The notes under the pieces were generated by a model that saw only the letters and a program-made list of their open reading frames with translations, made no database searches and had not been told where the DNA came from. A program made the position numbers and the translations under genes. From BP-133 sp040756995 (GTDB taxonomy: Bacteria > Actinomycetota > Acidimicrobiia > IMCC26256 > BP-133), in NCBI GenBank assembly GCA_040756995.1, contig JBFLYK010000019.1, positions 61,222-125,221 on the forward strand: DNA of 64,000 bases, written 5' to 3'. Shown here in pieces: positions 14,785 to 23,163 of the stretch (positions are counted from its first letter, which is position 1; the number at the start of each line of letters is the position of its first letter).

Positions 14785-17187
14785 ATGACGCCGCATGGAT
14801 CGTTGCTGGGTAACGCCGTCCGCCGCATCGAGGACCCCGACATCCTGCTCGGACGGGCCCGCTACGTCGATGATCTCGACATCCCCGGCGTCCTCCATCT
14901 GGTCTTCGTCCGGTCCACGGTGGCCCATGCCGACATCAGAACGGTCGACACCGCCGAGGCGGCCGCCGTTCCCGGAGTGGCCGGCGTCTTCACGGCGGCC
15001 GACATCGACGTTCCCCCCACTCCCGGGCTCATGGTCGTCAACCCCGACTTCGCCCGTCCGCCGCTGGCCCGGGGAAAGGTCCGGTTCGTAGGCGACATCG
15101 TCGCCGCCGTGGTGGCCGAGAGCCGGGCGGCGGCTGTCGACGCCGCCGAACTCGTCGTTGTCGACTATGAGCCGCTCCCGGCGGCGGTGGACCCCGAGGC
15201 GGCCACCGAAGCCGATGCGCCGCTCCAGTTCGAGGCCCTCGGCACCAACGTCGCCGCCGGCAGCCGCCAGTCGACCGACGACGCCGACCCGCTCGAGGGC
15301 GCCGAGGTCGTCGTGCGGGGCCGGTTCGAGAACCAGCGGATGGCCGTGCTGCCCATGGAGGGCAACGCCATCGCCGTCGTCCCCGGCGACGCCACCGCCG
15401 ATGGTGCGAGCGCCGGCCACGATCTCACCGTCTACGTCTCCACCCAGATGCCCCACGGCTGGCGGAATCAGGCGGTCGACCTCTTCGGGCTCGACCCGGC
15501 CCGGCTCCGGGTCGTCGCTCCCCACGTCGGCGGCGGTTTCGGCGGGAAGGCGGCGGTCACCGCTGAACACGCCATCGCCGTGGCGGTCGCCCTCCGGCTC
15601 GGCCGGCCGGTCAAGTGGTTCGAGACCCGCTCCGAGAACCTGGTGGCCATGCCCCACGGCCGTGGTCAGCTCCACTACATCGAGCTCGGCCTGCGGCGCG
15701 ACGGGACCATCGTCGGGCTGCGTTGCCGGGTCATCGGCGACGCCGGCGCCTACGCCGGCTTCGGCGGCGGCCTCGCCGGGTGGACCACGAAGCTCATGGC
15801 CCAGGGCCCCTACCGCATTCCCCGGATCGGCTACGAGGTGGCCACCGTGGCCACCAACACCACGCCGATGGGCGCCTTCCGGGGCGCCGGCCGGCCCGAG
15901 GCCGCCGCCTTCCTGGAACGGATCCTCGACATGGCGGCCGACGAGCTCGACCTCGACCCGGCCGAGCTCCGCCGCCGCAACTTCCTCCCGCCGGACGGGT
16001 TCCCCGTCACGACCGTCATGGGCGCCAACTACGACAGCGGCGACTACGACGCTGCCCTCACCGAGGCTCTGCGGCTCGCCGGCTACGACGCCCTGCGGGC
16101 CGAGCAGGAGGAGCGGCGCCGGCGGGGCGACCCCGTCCTGCTCGGCATCGGGATGGCCGCCTACGTGGAGATCACCGCCGGCGGCAACCAGGCGGAGTGG
16201 GGCGGCGTCGAAGTCCACACCGACGGCACGGTCACGATCAGCGTGGGCACCTCCGCCCACGGCCAGGGCCACGCCACCGCCTTCGCCATGCTCGTCGCCG
16301 ACCGGCTCCGGGTGCCGCTGTCGGCCATCCGGTTCGTGCAGTCCGACACGGCGGTCGTGCCGACGGGCGGCGGCACCGGCGGCTCGCGATCGCTGCAACT
16401 GGGCGGCACCGCCGTGGCCGGGGCGGCCGAGGCGGTGCTGGCCGCCGGCCGGTCCCTGGCCGCCTCGCTCCTCGAGGCCAGCGAAGGCGACATCGTCATC
16501 GCGGAGGACGGACGCCTCGGCGTGGCCGGTGTGCCGGCCCGGGGCCTGTCGTGGGCCGACCTGGCGGTGGCGGGGGAGAAGCAGGGGACGCCGCTGCGGG
16601 CGGAGCACGACTTCACCCAGCCGGGGGCGACGTTCCCGTTCGGCGCCCACGTGGCGGTGGTCGAGGTCGACACCGAGACCGGCCTCGTGCGACCCGTCCG
16701 CCATGTGGCGGTCGACGACTGCGGCCGGGTCCTCAACCCGCTGCTGGTCACCGGCCAGCAGCACGGCGGGATCGCCCAGGGAATCGGCCAGGCCCTGTGG
16801 GAGGCGGTCGTCTACGACGACGACGGCAACCCGCTCACCGCCACCCTGGCCGACTACGGGATGCCGAGCGCCGCCGAGCTGCCCTGGTTCGAGGCGGCGG
16901 GGACGGAGACGCCGACTCCGCACAACCCCCTCGGCGCCAAGGGGATCGGCGAGTCGGGGACGGTGGGATCGATGCCGGCCGTCCAGAACGCCGTGGTCGA
17001 CGCCCTCAGCCACCTCGGCGTGCGCCATCTCGACACGCCGCTCACCCCGGAACGGGTCTGGGCGGCGATCCGGGCCGCGGCGAATGGAACACTTTCGTCA
17101 CCTTGGCGCGAGCCGCCGGCGGTGTTCGACGGGCTGCCCGGCCCGGAGCCCACAGGCGTTGCAGGGACTCAAGAAGCGGACCTCTGA
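14785..17187 (+). CDS. Molybdenum hydroxylase large subunit (xanthine dehydrogenase/CoxL-like family)
   Basis: An 800-residue molybdopterin-binding large subunit. The N-terminal a/b hammerhead domain covers about residues 15-125, followed by Mo-cofactor motifs VGGGFGGK and GAFRGAGRPEA and a late KGIGESGTVG segment that carries the catalytic glutamate. The AFRGAGR sequence matches the form II-like (AYRGAGR) rather than the true CO dehydrogenase (AYxCSFR) active-site loop, so CO oxidation is unlikely; an aldehyde, purine or other heterocycle is more probable. The FAD and [2Fe-2S] subunits that such enzymes need are not adjacent. It begins just after the palindromic repeats. Confidence 0.88.
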   Translation: MTPHGSLLGNAVRRIEDPDILLGRARYVDDLDIPGVLHLVFVRSTVAHADIRTVDTAEAAAVPGVAGVFTAADIDVPPTPGLMVVNPDFARPPLARGKVRFVGDIVAAVVAESRAAAVDAAELVVVDYEPLPAAVDPEAATEADAPLQFEALGTNVAAGSRQSTDDADPLEGAEVVVRGRFENQRMAVLPMEGNAIAVVPGDATADGASAGHDLTVYVSTQMPHGWRNQAVDLFGLDPARLRVVAPHVGGGFGGKAAVTAEHAIAVAVALRLGRPVKWFETRSENLVAMPHGRGQLHYIELGLRRDGTIVGLRCRVIGDAGAYAGFGGGLAGWTTKLMAQGPYRIPRIGYEVATVATNTTPMGAFRGAGRPEAAAFLERILDMAADELDLDPAELRRRNFLPPDGFPVTTVMGANYDSGDYDAALTEALRLAGYDALRAEQEERRRRGDPVLLGIGMAAYVEITAGGNQAEWGGVEVHTDGTVTISVGTSAHGQGHATAFAMLVADRLRVPLSAIRFVQSDTAVVPTGGGTGGSRSLQLGGTAVAGAAEAVLAAGRSLAASLLEASEGDIVIAEDGRLGVAGVPARGLSWADLAVAGEKQGTPLRAEHDFTQPGATFPFGAHVAVVEVDTETGLVRPVRHVAVDDCGRVLNPLLVTGQQHGGIAQGIGQALWEAVVYDDDGNPLTATLADYGMPSAAELPWFEAAGTETPTPHNPLGAKGIGESGTVGSMPAVQNAVVDALSHLGVRHLDTPLTPERVWAAIRAAANGTLSSPWREPPAVFDGLPGPEPTGVAGTQEADL

Positions 17188-17563
17188 GGCATCGCTGCAG
17201 GTCGCGGCGTTGAGCCCCGGAATCATGGCGGAGGGTGGCCCTGCGAGGCAGGAACGCCATGAGATATGTCGAAATTGTGACAGGCCGAGCACGGCAGCGT
17301 GGTATCGGGGGGAATCACGAAGCGAGTGCTCGTCAAAGAGCCCGAACCCACCTCGGAGCAACGGCGTTCCACTGGAGCTCCGGCGTGGTGTCGGCCTCGC
17401 GGCCTCGACGCCCCGGAAGTACGGGGAGCGACGCCGGGGTGGGTCGGGCTCACTTCACCCGCCGAACGAGATGCGCGGGTAGGCGGGAATAGTGCGGGTC
17501 CCGCCCGAAACGGCGGGGGGCCGGTTCGGGCGGGAGACCTGCACTGCATTCCGCCTAGCGTCG
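17188..17563. other. 376-bp intergenic region without a recognisable gene
   Basis: Short open frames on both strands show no coding character. No tRNA or obvious terminator hairpin was found. The segment probably holds the promoter of the downstream kinase gene. Confidence 0.5.
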
Positions 17564-18457
17564 ATGGCCATGGCGGGCCATCCGGAGGAGTTGCCACTGC
17601 TGGGGGGCGTGGCAGCCCTCCTCGGCGCGTCCGTGGTCGAGCACGAAGGCGCCGGCGCCTGCCGGGTCTTCTCCGGCGGCGGCCTCGTGGCCAAGGTCGG
17701 CCCGCCCGAGGTGATCGCCCGGGAGGCCGCCGTGCTGCGGACGCCGCTGCCCCTGTCGGTTCCGGTGGTGGTCGACAGCGGCCCGGGGTGGCTGGTGATG
17801 ACCGCCGAGCCCGACGACGAGCGTCCCTGGCCGGAGGAGGAGCTGGCGGCGGCGCTCGCCGACCTGGCCCGGCTCCACGACGCCTTCCTCGCCGCCGAGA
17901 TCACCGGCGAACCGCCGGCGGTCGGCGCCGGTGCGGTCCTCCGGCGGCCGTTCACGCCCGATGGTGCCGATCTTCTGCTCGAGCCGGTCCGGCGCCTCGG
18001 GTTCGAGCTGCCGGCACCGCTCGCCGCCGTGCTGCGGGACCCTTCAGCGCTTCTGGCCGCCGCCGCTGACTCCGGCGAGCCGGCCACCCTCCTCCACGGC
18101 GATCCCTGGCCCGGCAACGTGCTCCGCCCGTCCCCCGGACGGCGGGTCTGGATCGACTGGGAGCTGGCCGGCGTCGGACCGGCGGCCGCCGACCTGGCCA
18201 GCTGGATCAACCAGACGCACTGGCATCCCCGCGTTCCGGCCGGTGCCCTCGGCGGCCGGGAGGTCGAGATCTACCTTTCGTCCCGATCGCGTCCGGTCGA
18301 CCGTGTCCGCTTCGAACGGGCGCGGCACGCCGCCACCGTCCTGTGGTTCCTGACCTACGACGTTCCCCAGCTGGCGGCGGGAGCCGGGCCGCCGGCGGGG
18401 GTGGAGACGGTGATCGCCGCCGCGCTGGCGGCGCTCGATCGCCTGGAGGGCTCCTGA
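17564..18457 (+). CDS. Aminoglycoside phosphotransferase/choline kinase-like protein
   Basis: A 297-residue small-molecule kinase of the APH/ChoK superfamily. The catalytic loop LLHGDPWPGNVL (Brenner-type HxDxxxxN) and the metal-binding WIDWELAGVGPAAADLASW follow in the C-terminal half, and a shortened N-lobe carries FSGGGLVAKVGP. Substrate is unknown; members phosphorylate aminoglycosides, sugars or choline. The ATG at 17564 is chosen, with a second ATG two codons later. No clear ribosome site precedes it, so a leaderless start is possible. It converges on the methyltransferase gene with a 1-bp gap between stops. Confidence 0.8.
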   Translation: MAMAGHPEELPLLGGVAALLGASVVEHEGAGACRVFSGGGLVAKVGPPEVIAREAAVLRTPLPLSVPVVVDSGPGWLVMTAEPDDERPWPEEELAAALADLARLHDAFLAAEITGEPPAVGAGAVLRRPFTPDGADLLLEPVRRLGFELPAPLAAVLRDPSALLAAAADSGEPATLLHGDPWPGNVLRPSPGRRVWIDWELAGVGPAAADLASWINQTHWHPRVPAGALGGREVEIYLSSRSRPVDRVRFERARHAATVLWFLTYDVPQLAAGAGPPAGVETVIAAALAALDRLEGS

Positions 18458-18458
18458 G

Positions 18459-19058
18459 TCAGTCCCCCAGGCGGTGGACCGAGACGGCGTAGTCGCCGCC
18501 GGGACTCCAGGGATGCCGGTCCCAGGTGGCGAACCGCTCGACCAGGGTCAGGCCGGCGGCGCCGGCCAGTTCGTCGTAGCGGGCCAGGGTCAGCCCGCCG
18601 GGGACGAGCTGGAACCCCGCCACCACCAGCCCACCCGGCCGGAGATGGGCGGCAAGGCGCTCCAACACGGCGCCCTCGGTGCCGGGCACGACGAAGATCA
18701 TGACGTTGCCGGCCATCACCGCGGCGTCGAAGCGGCGCTCCGGCAGGTCGAGGACGGTCAGGTCCGCCAGCACCCAGTCCAGCTCCGGTGCCTTGGCCCG
18801 GGCGGCCGAGAGCATCCCGGGATCGGCGTCGACGCCGACGACGTCGAGGCCCCGCCGGGCCAGCTCGATGGCCACCCGGCCGGTGCCGCAACCGGCGTCG
18901 AGGACCGAACGGACCCCGAGGGCCTCGACGAAGGTCGCTTCGCCGTGCATGTCGGCGCCGGTGGCGGCGATGGCGGCGAAGCGACGGTCGTAGTCCTGGC
19001 CCCGGTCTTCCTCGGAGACGCCCCAGGGGCCAGGCGGGCGGTCGAATTCAGGACTCAG
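18459..19058 (-). CDS. Class I SAM-dependent methyltransferase
   Basis: A methyltransferase of about 199 residues. Motif I is VLDAGCGTGRVAIELARRG, followed by VVGVDADPGML and WVLADLTVLDLP, as in small-molecule methyltransferases. The start is unclear: the conserved N-terminal segment EEDRGQDYDRRF lies just after the msrB stop, no ATG, GTG or TTG is suitably placed, and a CTG at 19058 would overlap msrB by 11 bp. It is the last gene of a leftward unit with msrB and a frameshifted gene. Substrate is unknown. Confidence 0.78.
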   Translation of the reverse strand: MSPEFDRPPGPWGVSEEDRGQDYDRRFAAIAATGADMHGEATFVEALGVRSVLDAGCGTGRVAIELARRGLDVVGVDADPGMLSAARAKAPELDWVLADLTVLDLPERRFDAAVMAGNVMIFVVPGTEGAVLERLAAHLRPGGLVVAGFQLVPGGLTLARYDELAGAAGLTLVERFATWDRHPWSPGGDYAVSVHRLGD

Positions 19059-19467
19059 CGCCGCCCTCCCGGGACTCGGGGTCGAAGTCGAGGGCGAGCG
19101 AGTTGATGCAGTACCGCTGACCGGTCGGGCGGGGGCCGTCGTCGAAGACGTGCCCGAGGTGCCCGCCGCAGCGCTTGCAGAGGACTTCGGTGCGGACCAT
19201 GCCGTGGCTCGTGTCGGTGCGGAGCTCGATGTTCTCCTCGTCTTCGGGCTTGTAGAAGCTCGGCCAGCCGGAGCCCGAGTCGAACTTCGTGCCCGACGAG
19301 AACAGCACGGCGCCGCAGCCGGCGCAGCGGTAGGTCCCGTCGTCATGGTTGTGGACGTACTTGCCCGAGAAGGGTCGCTCGGTGCCCGCCCGGCGCAGCA
19401 CCTCGTACTGCTCCGGGGAGAGCTCCTGGCGCCACTCCTCGTCGGTCTTGTGGACTTCCGGACTCAT
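19048..19467 (-). CDS. msrB: Peptide-methionine (R)-S-oxide reductase MsrB
   Basis: A 139-residue MsrB that reduces protein methionine-R-sulfoxide. Two zinc CxxC pairs (CAGC and CKRC) are visible, with GHVFDDGP and the catalytic cysteine in RYCINS. Length fits single-domain MsrB proteins. The ATG at 19467 has GGAGG in front. A reductase for free methionine-R-sulfoxide is encoded 2 kb away, so the region contributes to oxidative-damage repair. Confidence 0.95.
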   Translation of the reverse strand: MSPEVHKTDEEWRQELSPEQYEVLRRAGTERPFSGKYVHNHDDGTYRCAGCGAVLFSSGTKFDSGSGWPSFYKPEDEENIELRTDTSHGMVRTEVLCKRCGGHLGHVFDDGPRPTGQRYCINSLALDFDPESREGGAES

Positions 19468-19528
19468 CGTTCCTCCGTGATCGGATGGGTGGGCATGGTG
19501 TTCAAGTCCCGGATGGGCGCCCGTTGTT

Positions 19529-19920
19529 TCATTTCGGGGGAGCGTCCAGGGCGGCGAGGAACCCGTCCGGATCCTCGAGGCTGACCGAGAGGACCCGGAG
19601 CCGGACGGGGACGACGAGGACGACCGCCCGGGCCGGCTCGGAGAGTTCGATGTCCACGATCCCGTCGGGGGCGCCGTTGACGAGCCACCGCCCGCCCCAC
19701 AGTGGGCGCCGGCCGTGAGCCGGATGACCGGCGCCTTCCCGGGCCCGGCTCGGGCCACCAGGCGGCGGGGGATCCGGGCCGAGAACGCCCAGCCCATGCG
19801 CACCCGCAGGTGGTCGTCGTCGAGATCGACGCGGGCGCTCGACGGCGGGATCAGAAACAGCCGGAACAGGACACGGTTGAACCGGGAGAACCGGATCGGG
19901 AACCTGGCGGACTCGGCCAC
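19529..19920 (-). pseudogene. Frameshifted small actinobacterial protein gene
   Basis: Two adjacent frames together form one coherent protein of about 130 residues. The first half (GTG at 19920) contains FNRVLFRLFLIPPSSARVDL and HLRVRMGWAFSARIPR. The second half, in the next frame, contains WGGRWLVNGAPDGIVDIELS and runs to the stop at 19529. The switch lies near 19697-19715 and needs a net loss of one base. The pattern resembles a family seen in mycobacteria and relatives, with no assigned function. It sits 61 bp upstream of msrB in the same direction. It is either a real pseudogene or an assembly error in a GC-rich run. Confidence 0.65.
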
Positions 19921-20004
19921 ACCGCCATGCTGGCATGCCGCCCGGCGGGCGGCGGGAGGGGGCACCCGAATTGCGTCGTAGCCGGGCGCCACGAATCCCG
20001 GTAT

Positions 20005-20026
20005 CATCTGCACGACCATGCAGATG
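20005..20026. promoter_or_regulatory. Candidate ArsR/SmtB operator
   Basis: CATCTGC (20005-20011) and GCAGATG (20020-20026) form a perfect 7-bp inverted repeat with 8-bp spacing in an AT-rich stretch, 26 bp upstream of the ArsR start. Its size and position fit the imperfect inverted repeats bound by ArsR/SmtB metal sensors. Confidence 0.55.
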
Positions 20027-20052
20027 TTCAGATATCTCAGGAGCGGGCGTCG

Positions 20053-20460
20053 ATGAGCACGGCCGAGGCGGAACCCACCGGGCTCGGTCCGGCGGAGGTT
20101 GCCCCGCTGGACGGGTGCGTCGTCCGCATGGTCGACCCCGTCCGGGTGGCCGACACCCGCCGCCGCCTGCTCGACGTCGACGAGGCCGAGCAGCTGGGAG
20201 GGCTCTTCCGCCTCCTCGGCGACCGGAACCGGGTGCGGATCCTCTTCGCTCTGGCCGAGGCCGGCGAGTTGTGCGTCTGCGATCTGGCGGCGGCGGTCGA
20301 TGTCGCCGAGCCGGCCGTGAGCCAGGCGCTGCGGCTGTTGCGCACCGCCGGGGTCGTCCGTTCCCGGCGGGACGGGCGCACGGTCTGGTACCGCCTCGAC
20401 GACGAGCACGTCCGGCTGCTGCTCGACCTGTCCCGGACCCACCTGTCCCACGGCTCATGA
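20053..20460 (+). CDS. ArsR/SmtB-family metal-responsive repressor
   Basis: A 135-residue ArsR-type repressor. The winged helix covers about residues 45-130 and contains LCVCDLAAAVDVAEPAVSQALRLL. The CVC pair in helix alpha-3 (ELCVCDLA) is the classic metal-binding box of ArsR/CadC/CmtR-type sensors, and an extra cysteine stands in the N-terminal tail (LDGCVVRM). It is translationally coupled (ATGA overlap) to a cation efflux gene, so it probably senses a thiophilic or borderline metal such as Cd, Pb, Zn or Co and derepresses efflux. Confidence 0.9.
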   Translation: MSTAEAEPTGLGPAEVAPLDGCVVRMVDPVRVADTRRRLLDVDEAEQLGGLFRLLGDRNRVRILFALAEAGELCVCDLAAAVDVAEPAVSQALRLLRTAGVVRSRRDGRTVWYRLDDEHVRLLLDLSRTHLSHGS

Positions 20461-21218
20461 GCGCGCCGCTCCACGACCACGACGCCGGCCGCGACCACGA
20501 CCACGGCGGCCACGGCGGCCACGGTCACGGTGCGGCGGTCGACGATCACCCCGACGGCTGCGGGGCGGAGAGTGCCCCGGTCGTCATCCGCCTGGCTCGC
20601 GGCGAGCGGGCGGCGGCCGTCGCCCGGGCCCGGCGCCTCAACCAGATCTCGCTGACCTGGAACGTGGCCGAGATGATCGTGGCCCTCCTGGCCGGCTTCG
20701 CCGCCGGATCCGTGAGCCTCATCGGGTTCGGCATCGACTCCGGTATCGAGGTGTCGGCCGCCGTCATCCTCGCCTGGCGGCTCCACCAGGAGCGGCGGGG
20801 CGGCTGCATGGCCGCCTACGACCGCACGGCCACCCGCCTCATCGCCGTGGCGTTCGTGGCCCTGGCCGCCTACGTCTGGGTCGACGGCGTCACCGACCTC
20901 GTCGGCCGGGCCCGGCCCGAGGCGAGCGTCCCCGGCCTGGTGCTGGCCGTGGCGTCGGTCCTCCTGATGCCCTGGCTGGCCCGGCAGAAGCGGGCGCTGG
21001 CCCCGGCGCTGGGGTCCCAGGCCGTGTCGGCCGATGCGCAGCAGACGAGCCTGTGCGCCCTGCTGTCGGCCGTCCTCATCGTGGGCGTCGGGCTCAACAC
21101 GCTCGTCGGCTGGTGGTGGGCCGACCCGGTGGCGGCGCTGGTGATCGGGGCCTTGGCGCTCGAGGCCGGCCGGCGGGTCTGGCGGGCCGACTCCCTGGCC
21201 GACACCTGCTGCGGCTGA
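20457..21218 (+). CDS. Cation diffusion facilitator-like efflux protein
   Basis: A 253-residue membrane protein with six predicted helices and a His/Asp-rich N-terminal tail (DHDHGGHGGHGHG) that probably binds the metal. Helix 2 carries GFGIDSGIEVS and helix 5 SADAQQTSLCALL, the places where CDF proteins have their HxxxD/DxxxD metal site. Here the residues are D..E and D..Q, so metal choice may differ from zinc CDFs. No large cytoplasmic C-terminal domain is present. It is coupled to the upstream ArsR gene and should export the cognate metal from the cytoplasm. Confidence 0.85.
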   Translation: MSAPLHDHDAGRDHDHGGHGGHGHGAAVDDHPDGCGAESAPVVIRLARGERAAAVARARRLNQISLTWNVAEMIVALLAGFAAGSVSLIGFGIDSGIEVSAAVILAWRLHQERRGGCMAAYDRTATRLIAVAFVALAAYVWVDGVTDLVGRARPEASVPGLVLAVASVLLMPWLARQKRALAPALGSQAVSADAQQTSLCALLSAVLIVGVGLNTLVGWWWADPVAALVIGALALEAGRRVWRADSLADTCCG

Positions 21219-21243
21219 GGGGCTGAGCGGCCGTCCGCGGCCG

Positions 21244-21750
21244 TCAGCCGTCGGCGGCGAGGGTTGCGGCCAACCGCCGGCAGCGGAGTGCGGCCAGGGC
21301 AGCCAGGTGCTCGAGCAGGGCCTCGTCGGCCGGGCCGAAGGCGCCGACGTTGTCGCTGTCGACGTCGAACTGCCCGACGACCTCGTCGCCGTGGCGGATG
21401 AGCACGACGATCTCCGACCGGGTGCCCACCGAACAGGCCAGGTAGTTGTCGAGGTCCCGGACGTCGTCGACCACGATGTTGCGGTCCTCGGCCACGGCGG
21501 TGCCGCACACGCCCCGGCCGACCGGGATGCGGGTGTGCTCGGTCGTCGGCCCGACGAACGGCCCCAGCACCAACCTGTCGCCGACCAGCAGGTACACGCC
21601 CACCCAGCCCCATGAGGGGTGGGCGGCGGCAAGGATCTCGACGACCCGCCGGAGCGCGTCCTCGTCGGAGAGACCGCCGGTGAGGACGGCCTCGGCGGCG
21701 GCCCGGCCGTCGTCAGGGGCGGTTGTGGGCTGGCGGTCCTCCGGTGTCAT
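21244..21750 (-). CDS. GAF-domain free methionine-(R)-sulfoxide reductase (fRMsr-like)
   Basis: A 168-residue GAF protein resembling E. coli YebR/MsrC. The signature segments WGWVGVYLL, IPVGRGVCGTAVAE, YLACSVGTRSEIVV and GQFDVDS are all present. Two of the three family cysteines are seen (GVCG and YLAC); the first, usually just before IPxG, is replaced by His-Thr, which occurs in some members. It would reduce free methionine-R-sulfoxide. The ATG at 21750 is chosen over an upstream ATG that overlaps the divergent glycosylase start. Confidence 0.85.
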   Translation of the reverse strand: MTPEDRQPTTAPDDGRAAAEAVLTGGLSDEDALRRVVEILAAAHPSWGWVGVYLLVGDRLVLGPFVGPTTEHTRIPVGRGVCGTAVAEDRNIVVDDVRDLDNYLACSVGTRSEIVVLIRHGDEVVGQFDVDSDNVGAFGPADEALLEHLAALAALRCRRLAATLAADG

Positions 21751-21775
21751 GGCCGGCCGACTATATGGTTCCGCC

Positions 21776-22516
21776 ATGCCGCGCCGCTCCCCCTCGAAAG
21801 GCCCGTCCCCCAAAGTCCTGGCCGCCGCCGTCGCCGCCGCCACCGAGGAGTTGGCGGCCCGGGACCCGGTCATCGCCCGGCTGGTCGCCGCCGCCGGGCC
21901 GTGCCAGCTCGGCGCCCGCCGGGAGCTGACCCACTTCGGGGCGCTGTGCCGCAGCATCACGTTTCAGCAACTGGGCGGCAAGGCGGCCTCGACGATCTTC
22001 GGCCGGTTCGTGGCGGTGGCCACCGGTGGGGGATCGGCGGTCGACCTGACGCCCGAGGGCGTCCTGGCCTGCTCGGAAGAGGACATGCGGGCCGCCGGGC
22101 TGTCGGCGGCCAAGACCCGGTCGATCCGGGCGCTGGCGGAGCGGGCGGCCACCGGGGTGCTTCCGCTCGACGACGTCCACGCCATCGGCGACGAGGAGCT
22201 GATCGAGCGGCTGTCGGCCGTCCCGGGCATCGGGCGGTGGACGGCCGAGATGTTCTTGATGTTCCAGCTGGGACGGCTCGACGTGTGGCCGGTGGGCGAC
22301 CTCGGCGTGCGCAAGGGCTACGCCACCGCCTGGGGTCTGCCCGAGATGCCGACGCCCAAGGAGCTGGACGCCTACGGCGAAACCTTCCGTCCCTACCGCT
22401 CGGTGGCCGCCTGGTACTGCTGGCGGGCGGTGGACACGATCGTGCCGGAATCGTCGGCGACGTCCCCTGATGGGGTCGCCCCGGGGTCGACGAAGTCCGC
22501 CGCCACCCGGTCGTAG
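21776..22516 (+). CDS. DNA-3-methyladenine glycosylase II (AlkA-like, HhH-GPD)
   Basis: A 246-residue HhH-GPD glycosylase that removes alkylated bases. The helix-hairpin-helix is LSAVPGIGRWTAE near residue 150, followed by the catalytic aspartate in VWPVGDLGVRKG. ITFQQLGGKAA is the AlkA-type N-terminal helix signature. It lacks the extra N-terminal TBP-like domain of E. coli AlkA, as in many actinobacterial members. It is divergent from the fRMsr gene, with only 25 bp between starts, and is followed by dut. Confidence 0.9.
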   Translation: MPRRSPSKGPSPKVLAAAVAAATEELAARDPVIARLVAAAGPCQLGARRELTHFGALCRSITFQQLGGKAASTIFGRFVAVATGGGSAVDLTPEGVLACSEEDMRAAGLSAAKTRSIRALAERAATGVLPLDDVHAIGDEELIERLSAVPGIGRWTAEMFLMFQLGRLDVWPVGDLGVRKGYATAWGLPEMPTPKELDAYGETFRPYRSVAAWYCWRAVDTIVPESSATSPDGVAPGSTKSAATRS

Positions 22517-22527
22517 GCTCCGCCGTC

Positions 22528-22965
22528 ATGCGCATCCCGGTTCGCCGACTCGACCCGACACTGACGCTGCCGGCCACCGCCCACGAGGGGGACGCCGGCT
22601 ACGACCTGCGGGCCCGGGAGGCGGTCATCCTGGCGCCCGGCGGTGGCCGGGCCGCCGTGCCCACCGGCATCGCCGTCGCCATCCCCCCTGGCTGGGCCGG
22701 TCTCGTCCTGCCCCGGTCGGGCCTCGCTCTCCGCCACGGAGTGACCTGCCTCAACGCCCCGGGTCTGATCGACGCCGGGTTCCGGGACGAGATCCGGGTC
22801 ATCCTCGTCAATCACGACCCCAACGAGGCGTTCAGCATCGAGGTCGGCGACCGCATCGCCCAGCTCGTCATCCAGGCCGTCGAGACGGTCGAGTGGGCCG
22901 AAGTCGACGATCTGGGTGAATCCGCCCGGGGCCTGGGAGGATTCGGCTCGACCGGCCGCCAATAG
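22528..22965 (+). CDS. dut: Deoxyuridine 5'-triphosphate nucleotidohydrolase
   Basis: A 145-residue trimeric dUTPase that hydrolyses dUTP to dUMP. All five motifs are seen: GDAGYDLRA, PRSGLA, GLIDAGFRDEIRV, RIAQLVI and the C-terminal P-loop-like RGLGGFGSTGRQ. It follows the AlkA-like glycosylase by 11 bp and precedes tRNA-Gly. Confidence 0.96.
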   Translation: MRIPVRRLDPTLTLPATAHEGDAGYDLRAREAVILAPGGGRAAVPTGIAVAIPPGWAGLVLPRSGLALRHGVTCLNAPGLIDAGFRDEIRVILVNHDPNEAFSIEVGDRIAQLVIQAVETVEWAEVDDLGESARGLGGFGSTGRQ

Positions 22966-23017
22966 TCCCCATCGACGTACCGACGCCCGCCCGGCTTTGG
23001 TATGTTTCATGGGCAAC

Positions 23018-23093
23018 GCGGACGTGGCTCAGTTGGTAGAGCACAACCTTGCCAAGGTTGGGGTCGCGGGTTCGAATCCCGTCGTCCGCTCCA
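23018..23093 (+). tRNA. tRNA-Gly(GCC)
   Basis: A complete cloverleaf with acceptor stem GCGGACG/CGTCCGC, D-loop TCAGTTGGTAGA, anticodon GCC at 23051-23053, T-arm GCGGGTTCGAATCCCGT, discriminator T at 23090 and an encoded CCA at 23091-23093. Its 3' part is the left attachment site of the integrated element. Confidence 0.97.
23047..23093. repeat. Left attachment site (47-bp direct repeat, in tRNA-Gly)
   Basis: The sequence from CCTTGCC in the anticodon arm to the CCA end is repeated without mismatch at 31036-31082. This is the usual target of tyrosine recombinases, which regenerate the 3' half of the tRNA. Similarity continues past the core into the terminator, less perfectly. Confidence 0.9.
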
Positions 23094-23106
23094 GAGAAAG
23101 TCCAGG

Positions 23107-23131
23107 TCAGGGGCCCTTTTCGGGCCCCTGA
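23107..23131 (+). terminator. tRNA-Gly terminator hairpin
   Basis: TCAGGGGCCC and GGGCCCCTGA pair perfectly (10 bp) around a TTTTC loop, 14 bp after the tRNA. A copy with a 6-nt loop lies after the right attachment site. Confidence 0.8.
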
Positions 23132-23163
23132 TTCGCGTTCGGGGACCGGGCGCAGCGCCCCAA

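Noticed and set aside
14785..17187. True CO dehydrogenase CoxL
   Set aside because: The active-site loop is AFRGAGR, not the AYxCSFR of form I CO dehydrogenase, and coxM and coxS are missing.
17188..17563. Possible structured RNA in the gap before the kinase gene
   Set aside because: No riboswitch core, tRNA or repeated stem could be made out.
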